From contig JNEM01006591.1 of NCBI GenBank assembly GCA_000697335.1, positions 1 through 64,000 on the forward strand: a stretch of 64,000 nt of DNA. The letters are read 5' to 3'. Position numbers and translations under genes: made by a program. Below are positions 13,681 to 24,054 of this stretch, piece after piece. Position 1 is the stretch's first letter; every line of letters starts with the position of its first letter. Source of the DNA: Conidiobolus incongruus B7586 (Eukaryota; Entomophthoromycota; Entomophthoromycetes; Entomophthorales; Conidiobolaceae). Below the pieces are notes generated by a model. That model made no database searches. It saw only the letters and a program-made list of their open reading frames with translations, and was not told the DNA's origin.

Positions 13681-15960
13681 ATGACAAGTTTGAACCATTC
13701 AGAATATATTCGAAAAATATTACAAGAATCTTCAGTTATTGTCCATATTGATATGGGTAAATTTTATCAACAATATTTTGAATAATATTCCTATATTCAC
13801 CTATTTTGTTTTGATTGTTTTTATTGTCAAGTTGGTAAATTGAAATGACCTTACCAAAATTCTTAATTTTGATATATAAATTAGAGCAATTGAGACTAAA
13901 CATTCCCGAAGATGAACCACTAGCTGTACGTCAATGGAATGGACTAGTTGCCGTGAATTATGCTGCCAGATCTTATGGTGTATCAAGGTAATTTTATTTT
14001 ACCCAATATTTTAAATAATTTAATAAGATTTTTTGAAGGTTTGAAGAAATTGATCAAGTTTTAAAAAAATGTCCCAGTAATTGAATGATTCCTGATCATT
14101 TAAATATTGAATTAACTGGTTCTAGATATTCATTTGGTGCATGTACCAACTATTAGCGCTGATAATAAGGATATACAATATCACGAGAATCCAGATGCCA
14201 AAACGCATAAAGCTAATTTGGAGCCGTATAGGTTGGCTAGTAACCGAATTTTTGAATTTTTGAAATCGAATTTGAAAACTTGTAAAATTCAAAAAGCTAG
14301 TATAGGTAATGAATTTTATTTATTATTAGAATGAATACTTGATATTGACTTTATTTAGATGAAATTTTTGTGGATATGACACAAATTGTCAATGAACAAA
14401 TTATTCAAAAGTATGAGATTGATAGCATAGGAGGGTTGGTTGCTCCCAATGTCAATCTTGAAGAATTTGGACTAGTTGCAAAGCATTCCGAATCCCATGG
14501 TGACGATCCTACTGTAATCGATATAGATGTTGATTTTCCTACATTCGATACCATTGCATTGAATTGGCAACGAGTACAACTTTACGAATGTTCCAAAATG
14601 GTTTGGAAATTGAGGGATGATTTGAAATCGGAATTGGGGTACACATGCTCAGCAGGTAAGTCATTGTAATTTCCAATTCAATGAGATGATTAGTTGATCA
14701 ATGGTAGGTATATCTCACAATAAAATTCAATCCAAATTATGTTCAGGTTGGAATAAACCTAATCGTCAGGTAAATAAGCTTAATATAACTTGAACCTTAA
14801 GCCAAATGATTGTTTGGATAGACAGTTTTACCCAATTCAGACCTCTTTGAATTCTTTTACCATCTACCAATCAAAAAATTGAAAGGATTGGGTGGTAAAC
14901 TAGGGGATTGTTTAACTTCTAAATTTGGTGAATTCATCAACGAATATTGGTAATTCATGCTAGACTTTGTAAGATTTTTAGTTAATGGTTTTTTAGGGGT
15001 TTAAGTGTAAAGCAATTGCAACAAGTTGTGGGAGAAGAACAAGCTACAATGATCTATAAGATCGTGAGGGGGATATATCATGAGCCAGGTAAATCAATTA
15101 AGGTTGAAAACCAGCTTAATTTTAATTCGATTAGTGGTGGAAGGAACTCAAATTAAATCATATTCGGCTATAAAAAATTTAACCTCTGTATTAACTCAAT
15201 TTGAAGATGTCAAACCTTGGATTCGTGTACTAGCTACAGAACTCGTAGGTAGACTTCAAATAGATGATCAGGCTGACAGTGAAATTACTTGGTTCAAAAC
15301 TTTAGTGGTAATTCTAAAAATTGATATTATTATTATATAAATTATAATGTAAATCAGTTGAAATTTAGATGCCAATCCAAAACCAAATCCTACTCGACGA
15401 CCATGCCATCATTGAATCAATACCGCTCCAATTCCGATATCTTTTACCAAAAATGTGAGCAGTTGGCTAGGGATCATTTTCCAAAGTTGGGTATCTCATC
15501 TATTTCTTTGTCGCTATCCAATCCAACCACAACTGATACACCATCTAACCTTAACAAAATTACTCAATTTTTTAAAAAGAGAAAATTTGAAGAATCGTTA
15601 TCAACAGATAATGTCAAATTGGAAAATCAATCCATTAATAATAATCATGATGATGATGATATAAAAGATATGGACATGATTTTCAACGATCCCAAATCCC
15701 CAAAGGCGGACATTACAGAAGAACCTGCTGCTGCCGATTCGATGACTATGGACAAACCCGGTGAAATGAATCCAAATACCCAGCTGTGCGACACATGTCA
15801 CCACCTAGTACCAAGGGATAAAATGCAGGAACATTTGGACTTTCACTTCGCTCAAACCCTTGCCGCTGAGGAATCACAAAGATCTTCACCTATTCGATCC
15901 AATTCCAGCTCGAAAAAAGCCAAACAAATGACCATTAAACAATTTTTCAAAAAATTATAA
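13681..15960 (+). CDS. RAD30: DNA polymerase eta (Y-family translesion polymerase)
   Basis: Bypasses UV photoproducts during replication in the nucleus. Eleven exons: 13681-13756, 13814-13834, 13885-13987, 14039-14076, 14126-14305, 14359-14655, 14708-14769, 14822-14949, 14997-15088, 15135-15307, 15358-15960. They sum to 1773 nt, giving 590 residues, close to yeast Rad30 (632). The start gives VIVHIDM, completed by DCFY in the 21-nt second exon (first catalytic Asp). PLAVRQWNGLVAVNYAAR is the eta signature, and SIDEIFVD holds the second catalytic acidic pair. The helix-hairpin-helix region reads LPIKKLKGLGGKLGD. A C-x2-C...H-x3-H ubiquitin-binding zinc finger (UBZ) lies at about 534-556, and a PCNA-binding PIP box (QMTIKQFF) ends the protein. 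A second PIP-like ITQFFKK is near residue 457. Intron 1 lacks any AG and must end TG; all others are GT-AG. Confidence 0.93.
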
Positions 15961-16607
15961 ATCCAATCAATAATAAAGTATCAGGTATTCCAATTATTTT
16001 ATGAATCTTCAATTCATATTCCATAATAATTTTTTATCTAATTAATTTTTCAAATTTGAATTTTCTATTCAGTATCAAATTTCAAGAATAATACTACACA
16101 ATCAAATTCAATTCTATTTATTTCAAATCATTGAAATTTTGGGGAATAAAAAAATTCAATATTTAATAGAAAAAAATCGTTAGATAGAGGCTGTAAATTT
16201 ATTAATTCCATTTAAAATATTAAATGACCATATTCGAAAATTACGTTGATCAATTATAAATGTTAGAATATACCAAAGTTACGATCTCAAAATTTAACGG
16301 AGTGTTGACGTTGGTATAAAACTCTAAGATCTCCAATATATACCTAAGAAAATGATATTTTGAGGAGTGAATTTTAGTTTGGGTATTGATGAAAATTTAA
16401 TCTAGATGAGAATGATGATCAGAGAGAAATTTGAAGGTTATTAACATAGATGAATTTATTGAATTTGAAAACTCTTGTATTGAATGAAATATTCTTACAA
16501 AGAGAGATTTAGGTTAATATCAATATATAGTTTGTATTTAAGAAGATTATTTACTCCAAAGTTATATAATTTACATAAAAATTATTAAAATTATTTTATT
16601 AAATAAA
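15961..16607. other. convergent intergenic region
   Basis: This is the 3' flank of both polymerase eta (AATAAA at about 15972) and the convergent AsnRS gene. Nothing else is recognisable. Confidence 0.6.
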
Positions 16608-18245
16608 TTAGTAGGGACAATTGTTGAAATATCGGGGGAATGGTATGACATCCCTAATAGATTGCATACCAGTGACCATTTGCACGAGACGATCGAGACC
16701 AATACCGAAGCCACCATGGGGGAATGTGCCAAATTTGCGTAGGTCAAGGTACCATTGTAAGGATGCTAAATCCATACCGGAATGATGGATGCTTTGCTTG
16801 AGAATTGTCAAGTTATCTTCGCGCATGCTGCCACCCGCCAATTCGCCAATGTGGGGAACGAGAAGGTCGAAACATGCGACGGTTTTGCCATCGGGGTTGC
16901 GCTTCATATAGAAGGGCTTAAGGTCGATGGGGTAGTCCGTGACAAAGACGGGTGACTTACAATACTCTGCGGCCAAATACTTCTCGTGTTCAGATTGTAA
17001 TGATAATCCCCATTCTACCGGATGTTCGAAAGCGACGGGAGCATTCTTTAAAATTTCAATACTTTGAGTATATGTCAAATGGGCAAACGGTTTATCCACA
17101 TAAGTGGCCAATCTTTCTATCAGTGTAGAATCGTAAAATCGATTGAAAAAAGTCATATCTTCATGATTATTTTGCAAACAGTTGCTAATGCTCTTTTTGA
17201 CAGCTTTTTCGCAAACTTCCATATTTTGGAAATTGGAATCGATGAATGCGATTTCGGCTTCCGCCATCCAGAATTCGCTTAAATGTCGCGACGTCATGGA
17301 TTTTTCGGCTCGGAATGTGGGATTGATGCTGTACACCCGCGACATGCCTGATGCTATCGCTTCCAGGTGGAGTTGACCAGAGACTGATAAGTAGGCAGGT
17401 GAACCGAAATAATCGATGGTCTGGGGTCCCTCTTTGCTGGGGTTTGGGATCGGTTCGTTGGATTCGACTTTAAACACTTCGCCACCTCCTTCGCAGTCGT
17501 TGGAAGTGATAATAGGTGGGTGCACTTGGATGAAATCTTGATTCTAATTATTACCACAGTTAGTTTATAAAAATTAATATAATTTACAATATTTACATAA
17601 AAAGAGCTGTTTAATCCCTGAATAATACTATTTCTAACTCTTAAAACACTTGAATTAGTTTTAGTTCTAGCTCTCAAATGCGCATGATTTCTAACAAATT
17701 CTAAAGTATGTCGCTTCTTCTGTAACGGATACTCCTACAAAATTAGTACAAAATTATAATGGTGATAGTTAGCTTACTTCAGCACTACATTCCCCCAAAA
17801 TTTTCCAGTCCTGGATTTGTAATTCCTTAGCTTGATTTGCACCGGGACTTTGGACTAATTTTCCGCGGATTTCCAAACTGGTACCAGTGGCAACACTAGA
17901 ACTAATTAATAAAATTGATTAATAAGGCTTAGAAATAATTTACTTGGGTAGAGGATTTCCTTCAATGACAGCTTGTAAACTCTGAAGCGTGGACCCATCG
18001 TTAAGTTCCACGAAGTTTAGGGTTTTTTGTTTGCGTACACTCCTAACCCAACCACGAACGGTTACTTCGGTATCGATGGGAGTTGAATTAAGATGAGTTT
18101 TAATATTTTGAGGTAATTCTTTCACTTGAGATGAATAGAATTTGATTAGCCTGAAATTGGTCTGAGTTAATAATTGGTTATTTTTTAGGAGTGATTTTAA
18201 GAGCATTTTATTAATTTTATGTTTTTTGTGGGGAATTGGGGTCAT
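16608..18245 (-). CDS. NARS2: mitochondrial asparaginyl-tRNA synthetase
   Basis: Class II aminoacyl-tRNA synthetase charging mitochondrial tRNA-Asn (yeast Slm5 equivalent). Four exons on the minus strand: 18245-17944, 17895-17778, 17734-17597, 17543-16608. They total 1494 nt, 497 residues, a normal length. The N-terminal OB-fold anticodon domain shows VTVRGWVRSVRKQKTLNFVE. Next come YPLQKKRHTLEFVRNHAHLR, PPIITSNDCEGGGEVF, class II motif 2 (FRAEKSMTSRHLSEFWMAEA, about 262-283) and motif 3 (GGFGIGLDRLVQMVTG, near 465). The catalytic Arg of motif 2 and of motif 3 (GLDRLV) are present. A basic, hydroxylated leader running to FYSSQ looks like a mitochondrial presequence. An internal Met at residue 14 (18206) starts a cleaner presequence (MLLKSLLKNN), so the first Met may not be the main start. 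Confidence 0.93.
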
Positions 18246-18773
18246 ATCTTTTTATATGAAACCAGTGTATTTTTGGATTAATGAAAGTTTTATGGGATGA
18301 TAAATAGATTTGTAGAGTCATTAAATATTAAATTCAATTGCCACATTAATTCTGAGATAAATAATTACTGAATTGACACCCAACAATATAATTAAAAAAA
18401 TCAATAATTCAAAAAATTTTAAATATTCCAATATTAAATTATTAAATATTACAGATTGACAATTTAAATATATTATATATGGATAAAATTAATATTTTCA
18501 GAGCTTAACTAATGCTTTTTAAAATATATATGTATAATTGTTATTAACACTATTCCAATTCTAAAATAATATAGATACATCATATATCTATATCATCAAA
18601 ATAACTAAAAATATATTATTAATTTGGAAACAAAATTGATAATCATAGAAAAAAAAGAAATTTTCAATTCTTTTATGATGTGAAATTATATTTATACCAC
18701 AATTTCTAGTCATTCAGAATGACATTATTAAATTTGTGACGTTAACTCCTCTTTCATTCTGAGTGTATTCAAT
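18246..18773. promoter_or_regulatory. divergent promoter region
   Basis: This 528-bp gap separates the AsnRS gene (-) and the methyltransferase gene (+), so it must hold both promoters. A TGACGT half-CRE lies at about 18736-18742, about 35 bp before the + strand ATG. No other motif is persuasive. Confidence 0.4.
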
Positions 18774-20193
18774 ATGGGAAAATTAATTCGCATCAATTTT
18801 TTAAAATTACCTCCACGTCAAATTCAATTGGGAGAGTGTTGGAAATTTTCTGCGACTAGTAAGTTATTTTTATTTATTCTAATATTGGTATTAACGGGAG
18901 TGATTAGTTACCACTGATTTGGGATTGCCGCCCGAGTTAGATCGTCATAAGTTGCAGATTGTGTTGAAATTGGTGCCTTTGGATATTCAGAGTGGTACGT
19001 CGTTGCAATGGAATCAGTTGAAGCAGAATGTGGTTTTCAATTTGATTAGTCCCAATCCCATCAAGGTTAGTAAGTCGTCATCCAAGGACAATCTGTCTGT
19101 TCAATGTGAGATGCCGAGTCAGGGGAGTTATATTGAATGGAATTTCGTATGTAGTATCAATTCAGTACAAAAGAATTCCAAATTTAATTTGGACAAGGTT
19201 CAATTTCAGCTGTGCTTAGAATTGGGAGATTATTGGAATGGTGAAAATATTCAAGTTAATCAATTCCCGGGAGGTAATGCTATCGATGACGTATACTTGT
19301 TAAGTTTATACTCATTACCTATTCAAATCACATCGAAGCCTCCATCCCCAAATGGTGGACTTGTACCAATTCCATTCACTTCCAAAGACGACTGCGATAT
19401 GGAGCGTATTTCTCACGAGCGTCGTTACTATATGAAATCCATACCATCTCAAAATTATATTAGACTTTTGGAAATTCCTTTAGGTAGAGATTTGGGATCT
19501 CATGGTTGGGATTGTAGTTATATAGGTCTTCAATTTTTACAAAGTATCTTATTCCCCACAACTGTACCCCAGGAGTTAAACATTGTAAAAAATTGTAATG
19601 TGAATGCCGATCTAGTTCAATTAATTAGGGAAAATTTAGTACCTAAACAAGGTAGAAAAGATCCCATTAAAATTATTGAATTGGGAGTTGGAGTTGGATT
19701 ATTCAGTATTGGTTTAAATCAAACTTTAAGAGAATTATACGATCATAATGTTCAACGCTCCAAGATGAAGGGATTAATATGGAAGTACGAGTTGATTATG
19801 ACTGATTTACCGGTGATTTTAAATGGTACTAGACGTCAACTGGTAGCGAATCCTGTGGATACCAAGACGAAGACTGGATATAGCTCCACATTTACTCCAA
19901 TGGTCCTGGATTGGGAACAGCCTACTACTTCCGAAAATGCTCAAATTTTATCTAACCTCAACTGGATATTCGCGTATGATGTCGTGTATAACAATACAGC
20001 TCACAAGCCATTACTCAACACCTTAATTCACCTTACAGAGAAAACTGACGCATTAATCATACTTGGGTACAAAGTTCGAAATCAGTCAGTTGAACAAGAT
20101 TTCTTTAAACTATGTAAACTTCATTTCAATCTGACAAAATTGGTTACATATTATCAAATTCATTTGATATTATTGACAAGGAAGAGAGAATAA
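18774..20193 (+). CDS. family-16 protein-lysine methyltransferase-like protein
   Basis: Probable SAM-dependent methyltransferase of the METTL21/Methyltransf_16 group, which mostly methylates lysines of translation factors and chaperones; the substrate here is unknown. Two exons (18774-18858, 18908-20193) give 1371 nt, 456 residues. The Rossmann-fold core lies in the C-terminal half. Motif I is IIELGVGVGLFSIGL (about 283-298), an acidic post-I region ends TDLPVILNGTRRQL (about 326-340), LDWEQP is near 361, and WIFAYDVVYN (about 380) occupies the place of the family's D-x-x-Y/F catalytic-loop motif. The N-terminal 200 residues are extra and resemble no domain I know. The start is set by the short first exon MGKLIRINFLKLPP; without it the second exon has no ATG. 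It converges on the U1 gene downstream. Confidence 0.8.
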
Positions 20194-20499
20194 TAAAATT
20201 ACAATGTCAAATAACTTTAATGATTGAAGCTTGTACTCGAAAAAAATTTTGGAATAGAATGAGTTGGTGGGATTAGTAGTTATGAGTTAAGAATGATATG
20301 TAATGAAATTATATAGCTAATAATGTGTATTGAAACTAAATCATATTAATTCATTTTTTGGATTAACTAAAATAGCTTCACAAACTTATAATCCAACAAA
20401 ATGGATCATTCAACCCCAATCAAACTCTCATCCAAAATGATTTTTAAATATTGGAATGATCAAACTCATTATTCAAATAAAGTTTTTGATAATAATAAA
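20194..20499. other. convergent intergenic gap
   Basis: 3' flank of the methyltransferase gene (+) and of the U1 gene (-). No feature is seen. Confidence 0.6.
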
Positions 20500-20656
20500 A
20501 AAGCCTAAGAAAAGTAGGCTTTTGGGACAAAAATTGTCCAGTCAAGACACCCGAAGGTGTTTGTAGGGAAGGTCCCGTCGCTGTTGTGCAATGCGGGGGC
20601 CCAACCCCAGTAAGACCGCCTTCATGATCACGGTCGAACCCTGGCAGGTAAGTAAT
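20500..20656 (-). ncRNA. U1 spliceosomal snRNA
   Basis: Read on the minus strand from 20656, the RNA starts AUUACUUACCUGCC, so ACUUACCUG is the segment that pairs with 5' splice sites. Stem-loop I carries the canonical U1-70K loop GAUCAUGAAGG (about 20616-20626). Stem-loop II carries AUUGCAC, the U1A-type loop (about 20586-20592). A single-stranded ACAAUUUUUGUCC forms the Sm site (about 20525-20540). A 3' hairpin (20501-20507 paired with 20515-20521) closes the molecule. Length is about 157 nt, against 164 in human, so this is the compact, not the enlarged yeast, form. It stands out as a GC-rich island. Many donors in this window read GUAAGU or GUAAxx, fitting this 5' end. The exact 5' nucleotide is uncertain by one or two bases. 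Confidence 0.95.
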
Positions 20657-20679
20657 GTTTTAATGTCAATTGAGTGAGA

Positions 20680-20687
20680 TTTTTATA
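20680..20687 (-). promoter_or_regulatory. TATA box of U1 gene
   Basis: Reads TATAAAAA on the minus strand, about 24-31 nt before the U1 5' end. This is the right place for a TATA element. No PSE-like partner was recognised. Confidence 0.6.
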
Positions 20688-23600
20688 CTAAATTGGGATG
20701 AATTTGTGAGTGGTGAAGTTATGGGATTAGTGTAATGTGTTTCGTTAAATGAGAATTTTTATTTGTTTAAAAAATTCAAATCAAAAATCAAAATATTGAA
20801 TTAAATAGTTTGCAATGATTATTCAAATGTAAACAGTGCCAGAAAAAATAAACGATTTTTTCATATTAATTCTTTTTAAATAATTCTAATATTACTCTTT
20901 TATATCTTTTAATATCCAATAGAATAGATTAATTAATTTTCAAATTCATATCAATCTCTAATAAATTAAATTCTGATGTTAATTTGTGTTTTAAAATATA
21001 TATATGTATTTCTATTTTTACAAAATTATACATATTGCATTTTAATAAATAAAATCAACAATTCTATCAAGTATATAGATTCTTGAACATTATTATGATT
21101 TACAATAAATGATATTTATTGAAATAATTTTGAGTTTTCAATAAATTTGAATAAAATATATGTAAAAGAGTTTTTTATAGTTAATATTTTATATAATTAA
21201 TATTAATTAAACTATGCACGTTAAAATTTATAAGATAATATTATATTTGATTATATACCATCCAAAATTAATTCACTCATATAATCATATTATAATGAAT
21301 TTAAATTAAATCATTAGAAAAACTGGCTATATTTTCAATAATAAGCTTAAAATAAAATGGAATATAATATCTTGTCCTTAAATATAATATAATATAATAT
21401 AATATAATTTTAGATAATAATGAAATAAAAAAATTATGAGAGGTGTAATCAAAATAAAAAATTCAAGGAAATAAAAATTATTATAGTATTTTCCAAATTA
21501 AATTATAAATTTCCAATATATATAATCAGATTTTTGAATATATTTTTATAAAAATATTTGTAAATGATTGAATATTGAATGTTGAATGTTAAATAGGTAA
21601 TATACTTATTAAATATATTAGACATTTAGCTCTTTAACAATATCGAATCAATTAATACAATGAATTTAAACATGGTTCTGCATATCAATGGCAATCTTCT
21701 TAATTCAACAAATATACCACTATGATTAATGAAAGAAATAACTTCAAAGTTTTATACTTATAAATTTAACAGACATTAGAACTCCAAGCGTTTCAATTAA
21801 AAGACTAAACTAATTATAATTATAATCATAATGGTTCAAATCATCTGAGTATGACAGATAGTATAAAATTTGCAATTTTTTTCTTTAAATATTTTATATA
21901 CATATTTTATCGTATATCAATTGATATTATATTGTAAAATAATTATTTTGGAAAGAAAAACACATTCGTAAATTTTTTTATATAAATAAATTTAACTAGA
22001 TGAATGTTAGTGGTATTTTAATAAAAGATTTAGGAAATATTACTCTATTATAGTTCATTCCAATTATTAAAAGTTTCTCATTTTGTATATATGAGATTTT
22101 TTGAAATTAGATTTCGGTTGTTTATGTTTTCAGAAAAATTGGATACAATATAAATAAATTGTAAATAAGAATTGGTAATTGATTAATACCAAAATTTTGT
22201 TTAATTAGCCTAGAATGAATTGAAAATTCCTTAAGTATTTTATTTAATAGATCACTTTTAAACTTATTATTTATGAGACAAAATGTTAGGTTTCCTTTTC
22301 TTGATTTTTTACAAGCCGACATTCATTTCGTTTAAAGTGACAACAGATTCATGAATAATATGAATCACAACTAAAACTCTAGCTAACAAATTCACTTTAA
22401 ATATATTTTAAAAATTTATTTCCCATATTAGAATCAGTGTAAGTAATGAGGTAATCAGAATTGAGACTATTTTAAACAGTCTATTGTTCATTTTAAAACA
22501 TATTAATCCAGTGTAGAAAATTAGTATATGACACAGCCTCACAGCCACAAGCAGATAAAAAAGCTTGATAGATTTATTGCATTAATGTTTTGCTAGACAG
22601 TTAATAATATTACAGCATCGTTGACCTTAAAGATTAAATTTCGGATTTCATTGATTTTGCTTCATGTATTGAGAATATAACTTTGATATCAAATATGACA
22701 TATATATTGATAATTTATATAATTTATATTATTTCAAAGGTTATATAGAGTTATAGAATAATTAAGTATTCAAAACATGGTTTGGTATTGAAAAAAAGTG
22801 AAGATTTGCATTTAATTAACACTCCCATAATTTTATCTTTTGCTATTTTATTGATAATTACATAGTTTGATTTATGAATCGATTTCATTTTATTGTAATA
22901 TCATATTGCTTTATATTATTAATAGATTATTCCAAATATTTATCATATTTTGGTATTACTTTATTGCGAAAGCAATGGCTCATTAGTACAAATCGTGAAT
23001 TAGCTAATATCATTTAAGATATATAATAAATAATGATAATCTTCATATTAGATTTGATATCTAATAAATAATAACAAAAAATTATGTATCATAATTATCA
23101 TAGATTTTAGTGTTATATTATCGAACATTGTATTTTTCAACAAAAGCACACTCATATCAAATTTAATTCTGATTAGATGTAATTTCTCTGTTCATCTGAG
23201 CTTAATATTAAATATGAATATTTTATATACTTCAATATTATCTTGAATAAATATTTTTTGCAAAACTTACTGAGATTTATATATCTTCATAATGATTCTA
23301 GCTATAATTTATCAGGGTATAAAATGAGTAAAAAAATATTTGATTATTTTTAACTATAGATTTTAGTCTTAAATTTATTTTTCAAATTTTGGAAATATTT
23401 TATTGAAAAAAAAGAATATGAAAAAATATTTTAACATTAAGGGTTGATATTAAATTTAGATTCCATTTTAGGTGAATTATGTAAATTCAAAGTATTTTAA
23501 ATTTTAATTTTTGGGATATATTTAATGTGAAATTGGAAAATTAAAGTAAATTAGTATTGTATCAAAATTTTGATTAAATAGTTATTAAAAAGAAATAATT

Positions 23601-24054
23601 TTTGAAAATGATTTGATTGATCGCTAGATTCAATCAGATATACTTTGAAGATGCATCATTGCTAATAAAATATGTTTATTTTATTTGTATAAGGAATGGT
23701 ATATTACTATTTTTTTTCATATTCTATTCGATACCTTTTAAGATTTATTCTAAAATGAAAATAAAATAATTGGCTAATTAAAAAGGTCTCTATGATTGGA
23801 TCAACCAATACGCGACTTTCTCTATCAATATGATTGGTCAAACAAATAATTCAGCGTGATAAATGATTGGTCAAATTCCAAAATTTTTACAAACACGATA
23901 ATTGCGCAATATAATCAAAGTATAAAAACTTATGACGATCCTTTTTTTGAGTTAAAATTAGTCAAAAAATTATTTTGGATAATAGTTAAAAATTGATCCA
24001 AATAAAAAATATTCAAAAAAGAATAATTAACCAAACATATAATCATTAATAATA
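20688..24054. other. long intergenic region between U1 and POL1
   Basis: This 3.4-kb A/T-rich stretch has no supported gene. A TATAA pentanucleotide array lies at about 21381-21408. One short minus-strand frame (22122-22322, 66 codons) has no family resemblance and A/T-driven composition, so it is not called. The right end is the POL1 promoter. Confidence 0.55.
23768..23930 (+). promoter_or_regulatory. POL1 upstream region with CCAAT cluster and MCB-like box
   Basis: ATTGG (inverted CCAAT) occurs at about 23769, 23795, 23833 and 23866, and CCAAT on the plus strand at 23805. TGATTGGTCAAA is repeated twice. ACGCGA at 23810-23815 resembles the MluI cell-cycle box bound by MBF in front of yeast replication genes. 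TATAAAA lies at 23921, about 130 bp before the ATG. Cell-cycle control of polymerase alpha by such a box is known in yeasts; here it is inference. Confidence 0.5.

Noticed and set aside
14377-14440. Separate short genes between 14134 and 15340
   Set aside because: These frames are exons of polymerase eta; joining them at GT-AG sites restores one continuous family-length protein.
22122-22322. 66-codon minus-strand frame
   Set aside because: Isolated, rich in Asn/Ile/Leu/Lys as random A/T DNA gives, no family match, no splice partners.
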